A stretch of DNA of 38,829 nucleotides from Pirellulaceae bacterium (GTDB lineage Bacteria; Planctomycetota; Planctomycetia; Pirellulales; Pirellulaceae), in the NCBI GenBank assembly GCA_024102795.1, contig JAGFJK010000152.1, positions 1 through 38,829 on the forward strand, written 5' to 3'. Below, piece after piece: positions 8,356 through 14,599 of this stretch; position 1 is the first letter of the stretch, and every line of letters starts with the position of its first letter. The position numbers and the translations under genes are program-made. The notes beneath the pieces were generated by a model. It made no database searches, was not told the DNA's origin, and saw only the letters and a list, made by a program, of their open reading frames with translations.

Positions 8356-8371
8356 TAGTTACCTATGCCGT
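8356..8371 (-). repeat. Copy 1 of a 16-base intergenic element with adjacent hairpin
   Basis: The sequence TAGTTACCTATGCCGT (plus strand) recurs exactly at 22445-22460. Beside each copy, on the side away from the downstream minus-strand gene, is a GC hairpin: here GGCGC-TGC-GCGCC at 8380-8392. Read on the minus strand the order is hairpin, a short spacer, CGGCATAGGTAACTA, then GGGA and GG. Both copies sit in gaps of 80-90 bases before minus-strand genes. It may be a cis-acting RNA or an operator; no known family is recognised. Confidence 0.6.
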
Positions 8372-8424
8372 CAAAGAGTGGCGCTGCGCGCCCAAGAGAG
8401 AAAAAGCCGAACGTCGTGCTACAT

Positions 8425-8619
8425 CTAGCAATCGCGACTGGCTGATCCGCGAGTTACGGTCTCGAATGTGACGAGTCTTCGCCCGCAGTGCCGGCACTCT
8501 TTGCGACGGCGAATGCGTCCGTCGCGGAGCGGTTCGGTGTGGGTGGTGTAGAAGTGGCGACAACCGCATTGCGGGCATTCGATGCCGCGCGGTGCCGTGT
8601 TCGGCTTGGAGGTGTTCAC
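8425..8619 (-). CDS. NrdR-like zinc ribbon protein
   Basis: A 64-residue protein starting at GTG 8619, which overlaps the terminase stop as GTGA. It has two Cys pairs, CPQCGCRHFYTTHTEP and ECRHCGRRLVTFETV, with the signature GRIRRRKEC between them. This is the layout of the N-terminal zinc ribbon of NrdR (CP.C....V.DSR...G..IRRRREC..C..RFTTFE), the repressor of ribonucleotide reductase genes. The ATP-cone domain of NrdR is absent, so it is not a working NrdR. It probably binds DNA or protein through the zinc ribbon; a role in packaging or in late gene control is a guess. Short zinc ribbon proteins next to terminase genes are seen in other phages. Confidence 0.75.
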   Translation of the reverse strand: MNTSKPNTAPRGIECPQCGCRHFYTTHTEPLRDGRIRRRKECRHCGRRLVTFETVTRGSASRDC

Positions 8620-10886
8620 TCGCGTCGCCTCCGTTGCAGGTCGGCGAAGCTCACCCGCTCGCGCTTGGCCGGAGCCGACGTGCCGCCCGTCCCATCGAGA
8701 ACGACACCCTGGATCGACGCCGCCGCAGCGCAGCCGACGAGGCAGTCCAGCCAATGGTTGTCGCCCCGTTCGGGACGCATCTTCCATTCATCCACCGTTC
8801 GCCCGCGGCCCTCGGTCTTTACGCGATACTCGGACGTTATGTGCTCGGCCAGGAGACGATGCTGGTCCGCACTGTCCCCAAATAGCGAGAGGCACCCACG
8901 GTCGCCCATTGGCACCGCAAGCCGAGCGTGGACGAAGGACTTCCAGAAATTGGTGTCGTAGACAACATGGCGCACCGCCCGTTTTCCGGCCACGTTTGGC
9001 ATGCGCCAGTTGTGACCGACGCGATCACCGGGTCGGCGCTTGTACTCGGAGAATGGCTGGCTCGACGCCCCGACGAACCGGCCGTGGCTGGGCATGACGA
9101 CGCCCGCGTGCGCCGATTGCCGGCAGAATTGGTAGACCACGTCCGTGCTCGATCCCCAGTTGGCGTCGACCAGGCAACGCTCGATGCGGAGCATCGCGCC
9201 GTCGTCGCGCCGCCACTCGCGGCCAAGGTGGGCGGTGGTTAGTTGCTCGAGGCCCGCGTAGATGGCCCCTTCCAGGCCGCTGGCTTTCGTCGCCAGCGGG
9301 AGCGTGAGACGGGCGTCGCGCAGCGTGAAGTAGGGGCGCTGCTGGTCGGGAAACGAGCCGTAGTCGATGACGTATCCGGTGAAGTCATCCTCCCAGGCCG
9401 CGACCACGAAGAACAGCAGGTTGGCCTGCACGTCCACGAACATCGTCAAGTGATTGCAGCCGACCGGCACAAGGCGGCGCTGCATCCGGTTGGTTTTGCC
9501 GGCGATCTGGTCGGCGGAAAGCTCGTCGGTCTCGGAGGCTTCTTCGGGCAGCGGTTCGTTCTGGTATTCGGCGAAGAAGGCTGCTTCGTCTTGCAGCCGT
9601 AGGTTCATGGCGTGCTGGATGGCGGACAACTCATCGTGATTGAATCGCTCGGGCCAGGCGACGTCTCCGCCCTCGTCCATCGCCTCGCGATCGGCGGCAT
9701 AAAACTCCGTCGCCAAGCGGATGTCGCCGTGCATACGGAGGCTCTCCGCCCGCAGCTCACCATACCGCTGCCACTTCTTCTCCGCGGCCGGAAATGAATA
9801 GACCATCTTGGTTCGCTCGCCGTTCCACTCAGGGTGCTTGTCCCGCGAGAGGATGTTGTCCGCCATGTCACTGGGACGGATCACGGTGCAAGGCATGATG
9901 CCGCTGATCTTTTTGCCGGGTCCAGCCAGCCCCAGAATCGCGCCGGCGAGAATGCCTTCGCGCGTCGCGCATTGCGAGAGCGACCGGGCCGATTCGTCGG
10001 TCTGCGGATCGTCGAGCACCACCAGCGATGGCCGTACCGTGTGCCCGTCCGCCCGTTTGTATTTCATGCCGCGTATGCGACCGGTGAGGCCGGCCACTTT
10101 GATGATCGCGCCGCTGGCGACACTGCCGGGCATGGTCGGCAGGACGATTTCGCGGGCGGTCCAGCCAATGTGCGTTCGCTCGCCCTTGTAGAGCTGGCCA
10201 TTGCAACGGTTGGCGATCCCGTCGAGGCACTGGATCGGATAGACGACTTCGGGATAGTCTTCGAGCAGCAGGTCGTTGCCGTCGAGTTCCATCTTGATCG
10301 AGTCGAGCATGTCCATCGCGTGCCCTTCGTCGCTGCCGATCAAACAAACGAAGTCGCGATGGCCATTCAGCACAGCCCAGATACAAGCGCACTCGCAGAT
10401 CGTCGTCTTGCCGCTACCGCGAGGCATCGCCATCGCGAAGAGACCACCGCGCAGCACCGCCTGCTCGATCTTGCCAATGACTTTCAGGTGGTCGGGCGAC
10501 CACGGCAGGTGGAACGTGAGAGGGAAGTACGAGTCGCAGAAGAAGCGGAAATCGGAGGCCGCTCGCTCCTTGCGTTCGGGACTGACGACCGCCGGCAAGT
10601 CACCGATGTCGCGGCCCGCGATGGCCAGTGCCACGTTCCGCGCCCGTGCCCGCTCCTTGAGCTTCTCGTAGGGATCGCCATCCGGTTCCGCTCTTGGCGT
10701 ATGCCGCAGTTCAGCGAGCCAGGCGACGTAGCGAAGAAGGTCGACGTGACGCGCATCGCCAATGCGCATGCCGGCTCGCGTGCGATGGCGGTGCAGCTGG
10801 CGCTCGTTGATGACTTCGCCGAGCGGAGTCGAGTTGAGCAGCCGGCATAGTTCGCTCGGTCGTAGTTTGCGCGGGTCAGTCGCCAC
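8616..10886 (-). CDS. Phage terminase large subunit
   Basis: A 756-residue packaging ATPase and nuclease. Residues about 1-62 form a helix-turn-helix-like domain that resembles the small upstream protein. The ATPase domain has Walker A MPRGSGKTT (about 154-162) and Walker B SLVVLDDPQ with Asp292/Asp293. The C-terminal nuclease domain begins near MFVDVQANLLFFVVAAW, whose Asp is a probable metal ligand, and contains VDANWGSSTDVVYQF. The protein ends RRRRE. Order and motifs fit the lambda gpA/GpA-type large terminases that cut concatemers and drive DNA into the prohead. The GTG at 10886 has AAGGAG seven bases upstream and overlaps the stop of the preceding gene by 11 bases. Confidence 0.92.
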   Translation of the reverse strand: MATDPRKLRPSELCRLLNSTPLGEVINERQLHRHRTRAGMRIGDARHVDLLRYVAWLAELRHTPRAEPDGDPYEKLKERARARNVALAIAGRDIGDLPAVVSPERKERAASDFRFFCDSYFPLTFHLPWSPDHLKVIGKIEQAVLRGGLFAMAMPRGSGKTTICECACIWAVLNGHRDFVCLIGSDEGHAMDMLDSIKMELDGNDLLLEDYPEVVYPIQCLDGIANRCNGQLYKGERTHIGWTAREIVLPTMPGSVASGAIIKVAGLTGRIRGMKYKRADGHTVRPSLVVLDDPQTDESARSLSQCATREGILAGAILGLAGPGKKISGIMPCTVIRPSDMADNILSRDKHPEWNGERTKMVYSFPAAEKKWQRYGELRAESLRMHGDIRLATEFYAADREAMDEGGDVAWPERFNHDELSAIQHAMNLRLQDEAAFFAEYQNEPLPEEASETDELSADQIAGKTNRMQRRLVPVGCNHLTMFVDVQANLLFFVVAAWEDDFTGYVIDYGSFPDQQRPYFTLRDARLTLPLATKASGLEGAIYAGLEQLTTAHLGREWRRDDGAMLRIERCLVDANWGSSTDVVYQFCRQSAHAGVVMPSHGRFVGASSQPFSEYKRRPGDRVGHNWRMPNVAGKRAVRHVVYDTNFWKSFVHARLAVPMGDRGCLSLFGDSADQHRLLAEHITSEYRVKTEGRGRTVDEWKMRPERGDNHWLDCLVGCAAAASIQGVVLDGTGGTSAPAKRERVSFADLQRRRRE

Positions 10887-11082
10887 GCCCCATCTCCTTC
10901 ACCAGCCAGGCGGCGTAGTGGACCAGGTTGATCGTTCCGTCGGCGTTCGACGGCGCGCCGGCGACGATATCTTCACGCAGCATCGCCACGCTGACCGGCC
11001 GCGGGCTGGCGGCCGACAGCAGACGGGCCGCCTGCTCGACCGTCAGCCGGTTCGGATTCACGGGCGCGGGCTCCGTTGTCAT
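10876..11082 (-). CDS. Small DNA-binding protein, candidate small terminase
   Basis: A 68-residue protein just before the large terminase. The start at 11082 is chosen because GGGAGG stands six bases upstream. The core NRLTVEQAARLLSAASPRPV, then MLREDIVAGAP and INLVHYAAWLVKEM, looks like a helix-turn-helix or winged-helix specificity domain. It aligns with the N-terminus of the large terminase (KLRPSELCRLLNSTPLGEVI ... VDLLRYVAWLAEL), so the two share a domain by duplication or gene splitting. Position suggests it is the small terminase subunit that selects phage DNA. It is shorter than most small terminases (over 100 residues), which leaves the function open. Confidence 0.65.
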   Translation of the reverse strand: MTTEPAPVNPNRLTVEQAARLLSAASPRPVSVAMLREDIVAGAPSNADGTINLVHYAAWLVKEMGRGD

Positions 11083-11260
11083 GGCCGCCTCCCATTCCCC
11101 AGGCTCCGCGCCTGACGCGACCCGGCGGGAACTGTGGCGTTTTCGGGCGACCTTCGCCTCCTGGTTCGCCCACCCGTTCGACGCCACGGCGGCCCAAACA
11201 GGGCCCACTGTGGCCGCCTCGAAAAAGCTGAGAAATCTCGGCGAAAAGCAGCGTTTTGTG

Positions 11261-11293
11261 GCTTGAGGTTCTGCGAAACCCCTGGCTCATGTG
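11261..11293 (+). promoter_or_regulatory. Cassette promoter-like element, copy 1
   Basis: GCTTGAGGTT starts at 11261 and TGGCTCATGTG at 11283, exactly 22 bases from block start to block start. The same two blocks at the same distance occur at 12426 and 13697, each upstream of plus-strand genes. The layout resembles a -35/-10 pair but does not match the usual sigma-70 hexamers. The distance from the end of the second block to the amidoligase ATG is 55 bases. Confidence 0.6.
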
Positions 11294-11348
11294 TCACACG
11301 CGAAGCGACTTCCGCCCGCGAAAAACACCACGAACCAGAAGCCACCGA

Positions 11349-12218
11349 ATGAACGCTAACCAGGTTGCCTTCGGAATCGAATTTGAAACTACCTTGCCCA
11401 ACGCCGACGCCACGCCGATCGGACCGTACCACGGCGGCTATCAGGTTGCCTGGCTGCCAGAAGGCTGGAAGGCCGAGCGCGACGGCAGCATCCGCACGAC
11501 GTTCGACCGCAAGCCTTGCGAGTTCGTCAGCCCAAAGCTTCACGGACCGGAAGGCCTCGCGCAGGTCGAGCAGGCCATCGACGCGATCAACGCTCGCGGG
11601 GCCAAGGTCAACGAGACCTGCGGGTTGCACATCACTGTCGAATGGAATGGTGACGCCGCCGCCTTGGCGAGGCTGATCTCGCTGGTCGGCAACCACGAGC
11701 GGGCCATCTTCGCCAGCACCGGCACGCGACGCCGCGAGCAAACGATTTATACGAAGCGGATCAAGCAATACGGTGACAAGGACCGCGCCAAGCAGCGCTG
11801 CGAAGCCGACCGCTATCATCTCTTGAACCTGACGCACCTGGCCCGCGGACGAAACCGCATCGAATTCCGGGCCTTCGCCGGCACGCTCAACAAGACCAAG
11901 GTGCTGGGGTACCTGATGATGTGCCTCGGGCTGGTTGAGCTCGCCTTGAACATGACGCGCTGCGCGGACTGGGACTACGAGAAGAAGGTGGGAACGAAGA
12001 GCTGTTGGGATCGCCCGGGCGCGGGTGAAGGCGAAACGGAACTCAACCGCCTCTTCTACCGGCTCGGCTGGACGAAGGGCTGGTACAAGGGCGAACTCCG
12101 CAACAAGGTCTTTGGCGAGATCGCGGGCGACGGGGCGAAACCCGATTGGAAGGCGATCAAGACGAAGCTCCTCGAGTTGGCCCGCAAGTATGACGACGCG
12201 AACCGCGTCGCCGCCTAA
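11349..12218 (+). CDS. Amidoligase family enzyme (COOH-NH2 ligase)
   Basis: A 289-residue protein with the features of the putative amidoligase family: VAFGIEFETT at the N-terminus, ERDGSI and EFVSPKL in the middle, then TCGLHITVEW, RYHLLNLTHLARGRNRIEFR and FAGTLNKTK. The two Glu-rich strands and the DGSI loop are the expected metal and ATP site of this glutamine-synthetase-like fold. Such enzymes are predicted to join a carboxylate to an amine, possibly on peptides or cell wall precursors; no phage substrate is known to me. The ATG at 11349 is used because the frame upstream runs through the promoter element and does not look coding; the ribosome binding site is weak (AGAAG). It is alone in its cassette and is followed by a terminator at 12239. 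Confidence 0.82.
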   Translation: MNANQVAFGIEFETTLPNADATPIGPYHGGYQVAWLPEGWKAERDGSIRTTFDRKPCEFVSPKLHGPEGLAQVEQAIDAINARGAKVNETCGLHITVEWNGDAAALARLISLVGNHERAIFASTGTRRREQTIYTKRIKQYGDKDRAKQRCEADRYHLLNLTHLARGRNRIEFRAFAGTLNKTKVLGYLMMCLGLVELALNMTRCADWDYEKKVGTKSCWDRPGAGEGETELNRLFYRLGWTKGWYKGELRNKVFGEIAGDGAKPDWKAIKTKLLELARKYDDANRVAA

Positions 12219-12238
12219 CGCGGGCGCGAACGACACTA

Positions 12239-12278
12239 CCCGCCGCGTGGCCGCACGAGTGGCCGCCCGGCGGGTTTT
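12239..12278 (+). terminator. Intrinsic terminator after the amidoligase gene
   Basis: CCCGCCG at 12239-12245 pairs with CGGCGGG at 12268-12274, with an inner CGTG-GCCG-CACG hairpin, followed directly by TTTTCTCGT. The tail is shared with the terminators at 13498 and 14241. Confidence 0.7.
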
Positions 12279-12425
12279 CTCGTTGGCGAGCCACGGGCGG
12301 GACCAGCGGCGCGGCGCTTCGCACACGCGGCGAACAGTGGCAACCGGCCGCCAAGCTAAGCGAAATCCACTGCATTTCGCACGGAAAGAAACCTGCTGAA
12401 TTCCGGTGAAATTGCCGCCAACCGC

Positions 12426-12458
12426 GCTTGCTGTGTTTCCAAACGCATGGCTCATGTG
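12426..12458 (+). promoter_or_regulatory. Cassette promoter-like element, copy 2
   Basis: GCTTGCTGTG at 12426 and TGGCTCATGTG at 12448, the same 22-base spacing as copies 1 and 3. It lies 48 bases before the ATG at 12507. The 207 bases between the preceding terminator tail and this element hold no convincing gene. Confidence 0.6.
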
Positions 12459-12506
12459 TGTCTGTCGGAAGACGGAAACCAACCACCAACCACCAGGAGC
12501 CGAACG

Positions 12507-12758
12507 ATGAGCGCAAGAGACGACGAACGACCCAGCGGGGCGGTCGACCAAGAGGCCTTCGAGAAAGTGATCCGCGACAACCTTTCGCCCGAGGCGGTCG
12601 CCACGATCATCGCCTTCCTGCAGCCGGCCGCGTTCTACCGGCCCGCCAACGAAGACGCGATGCAAGCGCTGCTGCAGGTCGAATGGTTCGCCAACACGCT
12701 GACCGACATGCTCGGCGTCGAAGAGCACAACCGCCTGATGAACGAACTGGGTTTGTAA
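12507..12758 (+). CDS. Small helical phage protein, function unknown
   Basis: An 83-residue protein, first gene of the second cassette. I do not recognise the family. It starts at ATG 12507 with CAGGAG seven bases upstream. The sequence is acidic and helical, with VDQEAFEKVIRDNLSPEAVA, a hydrophobic middle (TIIAFLQPAAFY) and a Leu-rich C-terminal helix ending MNELGL. There is no membrane segment or Cys cluster. Codon use matches its neighbours and the ribosome binding site is good, which supports a real gene. Its place in a cassette with an H1-like protein suggests an accessory role during infection. Confidence 0.7.
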   Translation: MSARDDERPSGAVDQEAFEKVIRDNLSPEAVATIIAFLQPAAFYRPANEDAMQALLQVEWFANTLTDMLGVEEHNRLMNELGL

Positions 12759-12785
12759 GCCAACCACTTTCACGGAGACCAAGCG

Positions 12786-13004
12786 ATGAACGCACCTCGC
12801 AAACGCAAGCGCCGCCGCCTGACCGAACGCAGCCTGGAACGCAAGCTCGTGAACTTGTTCGACAACCTCTTCTCGCGCCGTAGCGGAGGCTGGGCCGAGA
12901 ACTTCGAGGACGCCGGAGTTCTGACGGGCAACCGTGGGGTGGTCATCTCGGTCGGCAACGGCCAGGAGTTCCAACTCACCATCGTCGAAAGCACGCGTCG
13001 CTAA
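12786..13004 (+). CDS. Small basic phage protein, function unknown
   Basis: A 72-residue protein, 27 bases after the previous gene, with CACGGAG before the ATG. The first 40 residues are strongly basic (APRKRKRRRLTERSLERKLV) and then aromatic (NLFDNLF), followed by a small beta-type section (VLTGNRGVVISVGNGQEFQL). A basic helix plus a short beta domain could bind nucleic acid, but no family is recognised. It is in the same transcription unit as its neighbours. Confidence 0.65.
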   Translation: MNAPRKRKRRRLTERSLERKLVNLFDNLFSRRSGGWAENFEDAGVLTGNRGVVISVGNGQEFQLTIVESTRR

Positions 13005-13011
13005 AGCCGAA

Positions 13012-13049
13012 ACGCCCACGCGGGCGTCGCGGCGGATGGTTTCCGCCGC
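13012..13049 (+). promoter_or_regulatory. Tandem RNA hairpins in the operon leader of the H1-like gene
   Basis: Two perfect hairpins stand side by side: ACGCCC-ACGC-GGGCGT (13012-13027) and GCGGCGGA-TGGTT-TCCGCCGC (13029-13049). They lie 8 bases after a stop codon and 48 bases before the next ATG. No T-run follows, so they are not a classical terminator. They could stabilise or process the mRNA or tune translation. Confidence 0.45.
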
Positions 13050-13097
13050 CTGAAGATGGCAGCCACACCATCGCGACCATTGACCAGGAGTAGAACC

Positions 13098-13475
13098 ATG
13101 TCCAAGACGAAGACCACCAAGAAGGCGGCTGCCCCCAAGGCGACCAAGAGCGCGAAGGCCCCGAAGGCCGCGCCGGCGAAGAAGGCCGACGCGACGAAGC
13201 CCGCCGCCAAGAAGGCGAAGGCGACCAACGGCGAGGCGAAGGCCAAGAAGGTCAGCGCCATCGACGCCGCCGCCCAGGTACTGGCCGGCGCGAAGGAGCC
13301 GATGAATGCCAAGCAGATGATCGAGGCGATGGCGGCGAAGGGACTTTGGACCAGCCCCGGCGGCAAGACGCCGCACGCGACGCTCTACAGCGCGATCCTC
13401 CGCGAGATCAACGAGAAGGGGAAGGACGCCCGCTTCAAGAAGACCGAGCGCGGGCGCTTCGCCGCCAACGCCTAG
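13098..13475 (+). CDS. Histone H1-like protein with HARE-HTH domain
   Basis: A 125-residue protein in two parts. Residues 1-52 are a Lys/Ala/Pro-rich tail of repeated KKAAA, KAPKAAP and KKA units, like the tails of histone H1 and of bacterial H1-like proteins. Residues 52-125 form a HARE-HTH winged helix (VSAIDAAAQVLAGAKEPMNA, then QMIEAMAAKGLW, TPHATLYSAILREI, FKKTERGRFA). The HARE-HTH family is known as a DNA-binding or chromatin-linked module. Together they suggest a phage nucleoid protein that binds DNA non-specifically or at modified sites. The ATG at 13098 follows AGGAG. It is the last gene of cassette 2, before the terminator at 13498. Confidence 0.85.
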   Translation: MSKTKTTKKAAAPKATKSAKAPKAAPAKKADATKPAAKKAKATNGEAKAKKVSAIDAAAQVLAGAKEPMNAKQMIEAMAAKGLWTSPGGKTPHATLYSAILREINEKGKDARFKKTERGRFAANA

Positions 13476-13497
13476 CGCCCGCGACGGGCCCCCGCCC

Positions 13498-13529
13498 AAC
13501 GCCCCACGTTCGCCACGTCGGGGCGTTTT
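13498..13529 (+). terminator. Intrinsic terminator after the H1-like gene
   Basis: AACGCCCC (13498-13505) pairs with GGGGCGTT (13520-13527). The inner ACGT-TCGCC-ACGT extends the stem to 12 pairs with one bulged base, and the tail is TTTTCTCGTTGG. It ends cassette 2. Between here and 13794 a frame at 13534-13797 exists but looks non-coding. Confidence 0.75.
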
Positions 13530-13696
13530 CTCGTTGGTGGGCGAACTGGCCAACCGGCCCCGCCGGCCACAACGTGGGCCAACGGGTGCGACGGGGCACG
13601 GGAACGGGCGGGCCGCGGCCAACGCGGGACGACGAACGCCAACCGAATGGCTCGTGCGCTGGTCAACATTCGCGACCGGAATTCTGTCGCTGCTCC

Positions 13697-13729
13697 GCTT
13701 GATGTTTCGCGCACGGGCTGGCTCATGTG
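13697..13729 (+). promoter_or_regulatory. Cassette promoter-like element, copy 3
   Basis: GCTTGATGTT at 13697 and TGGCTCATGTG at 13719, again 22 bases apart. It lies 64 bases before the ATG at 13794. The rest of the 318-base gap 13476-13793 holds the terminator at 13498 and no supported gene. Confidence 0.6.
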
Positions 13730-13793
13730 GTGTCACGCGATTGCCGCCGGCGGTCGGCGCGACGCGAGAACACGAACCGCAGGAGAATGAACC

Positions 13794-13982
13794 ATGAATT
13801 GCACCATCGAAATCATCGACGACCTGATGTGCGTAATGGATGACGACGGCAACGGCTACGACGCGATGGCGCTCACGAGTTACCGCGACGCCAAGCAGCA
13901 GATTCAGAAGTGGGCCGCGGAATACACAATCAACGTCGCGGACGCCTACCGCCAACTGGCCGACTACTTTTCGCAGCGCTAA
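13794..13982 (+). CDS. Small acidic phage protein, function unknown
   Basis: A 62-residue protein with AGGAGAATGAACC just before the ATG, first gene of cassette 3. It has an acidic strand-turn-strand (IEIIDDLMCVMDDDGNGYD) followed by a helix (SYRDAKQQIQKWAAEYTINV) and a final short helix with aromatic residues. No family is recognised. The Asp-rich DDDGNGYD loop could bind a metal ion, but this is only suggestive. Good ribosome binding site and codon use support it as real. Confidence 0.7.
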   Translation: MNCTIEIIDDLMCVMDDDGNGYDAMALTSYRDAKQQIQKWAAEYTINVADAYRQLADYFSQR

Positions 13983-14003
13983 CCGATTCCAAGGAGAACG
14001 ATC

Positions 14004-14210
14004 ATGTTCACGTACTACGTCGCCACGCTCGCCAACTACGTCCTGGTGAATGCCGCCAACGAAACCGACGCCCTCGAACTCGGACGCGCAGCGCTCATCG
14101 AACTGACCGGCAACGCGACGCCCAACATTCGCACAATCCGCTTCGCGACGGATGACGAGATCGAGTTGTCGCGCTGGCACCAAGAGATGTTGGCCCGCGA
14201 AACGCAGTAG
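14004..14210 (+). CDS. Small phage protein, function unknown
   Basis: A 68-residue protein, 21 bases after its neighbour, with AAGGAG seven bases before the ATG. It looks like a compact alpha-beta domain: a strand (FTYYVATLANYVLV), a helix (ETDALELGRAALIELTG), a strand (NIRTIRFATDDE) and a final helix (LSRWHQEMLARETQ). I do not recognise the family. It is followed by the terminator at 14241 and converges with the minus-strand gene ending at 14225. Confidence 0.7.
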   Translation: MFTYYVATLANYVLVNAANETDALELGRAALIELTGNATPNIRTIRFATDDEIELSRWHQEMLARETQ

Positions 14211-14224
14211 TCGGTCGCCGCTTA

Positions 14225-14599
14225 TCACGTCGCCCCTCCCACCCCGGCCTCGGCTGGGGTTTTCTCGTGGCCGACGCCCTCTGGAGCGACGTACCGCACC
14301 GGCTTGCCGCACTCGCCAGCGATCCGAATCTCGGCCTGCACGCCGACACTCTCCCGCCAGCCGTCCAGCGTCAGCACGAACACCTCGTCGCAACGTTCCA
14401 ACTGGAAGCGGTCGAACGGTTCCCAAAACCGCCAGTCGGTCGGCAGGCCATACGTGCAGATGCAATGGCCATGCGCGATGGGGGAGAACACCGCGCTGCC
14501 CACGCGCATGAACCTCGCGGCCGCCCGGCACGCCTCGCGGAAACGGAACTCGCGCACGGCCGGGTCGGGATGCGAATAGGGACTAGCCAGGTAAATCAT
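14225..14599 (-). CDS. DUF1937 protein, nucleoside deoxyribosyltransferase-like
   Basis: A 124-residue protein with the features of the DUF1937/nucleoside 2-deoxyribosyltransferase-like fold: MIYLASPYSHPDPAVREFRF at the N-terminus, FMRVGSAVFSPIAHGHCICT, WRFWEPFDRFQLERCDEVFV, and a Glu in VGVQAEIRIA. In related enzymes the YLASPYS strand and the Asp/Glu residues build the nucleoside site. The start at 14599 is chosen because GAGGTGG precedes it and the ATG overlaps the methyltransferase stop as ATGA. The reaction is inferred: cleavage or transfer of a nucleoside base, perhaps for nucleotide salvage. The last 20 codons contain the opposing terminator at 14241. Confidence 0.8.
   Translation of the reverse strand: MIYLASPYSHPDPAVREFRFREACRAAARFMRVGSAVFSPIAHGHCICTYGLPTDWRFWEPFDRFQLERCDEVFVLTLDGWRESVGVQAEIRIAGECGKPVRYVAPEGVGHEKTPAEAGVGGAT
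14241..14263 (+). terminator. Intrinsic terminator ending cassette 3
   Basis: ACCCCGGC (14241-14248), loop CTCG, GCTGGGGT (14253-14260) with one G-U pair, then TTTCTCGT. It stops plus-strand transcription against the convergent minus-strand gene and lies inside the 3' end of that gene. Confidence 0.7.

Noticed and set aside
8371-8385. boxA-like CACTCTTTGA on the minus strand near the repeated element
   Set aside because: It is missing in the second copy of the element, so it is not part of the shared signal.
11256-11348. N-terminal extension of the amidoligase
   Set aside because: The extension runs through the promoter-like element and the family begins at FGIEFET near the later ATG.
13534-13797. 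An 87-codon frame between the terminator and the third promoter element
   Set aside because: It contains the promoter-like element, has no ribosome binding site and is Arg/Pro/Gly-rich.
11079-14531. Very long open frame on the minus strand (about 1150 codons)
   Set aside because: It runs antisense to seven better genes with ribosome binding sites, crosses terminators and promoters and reads as Arg/Gly-rich low-complexity sequence typical of a GC-rich shadow frame.
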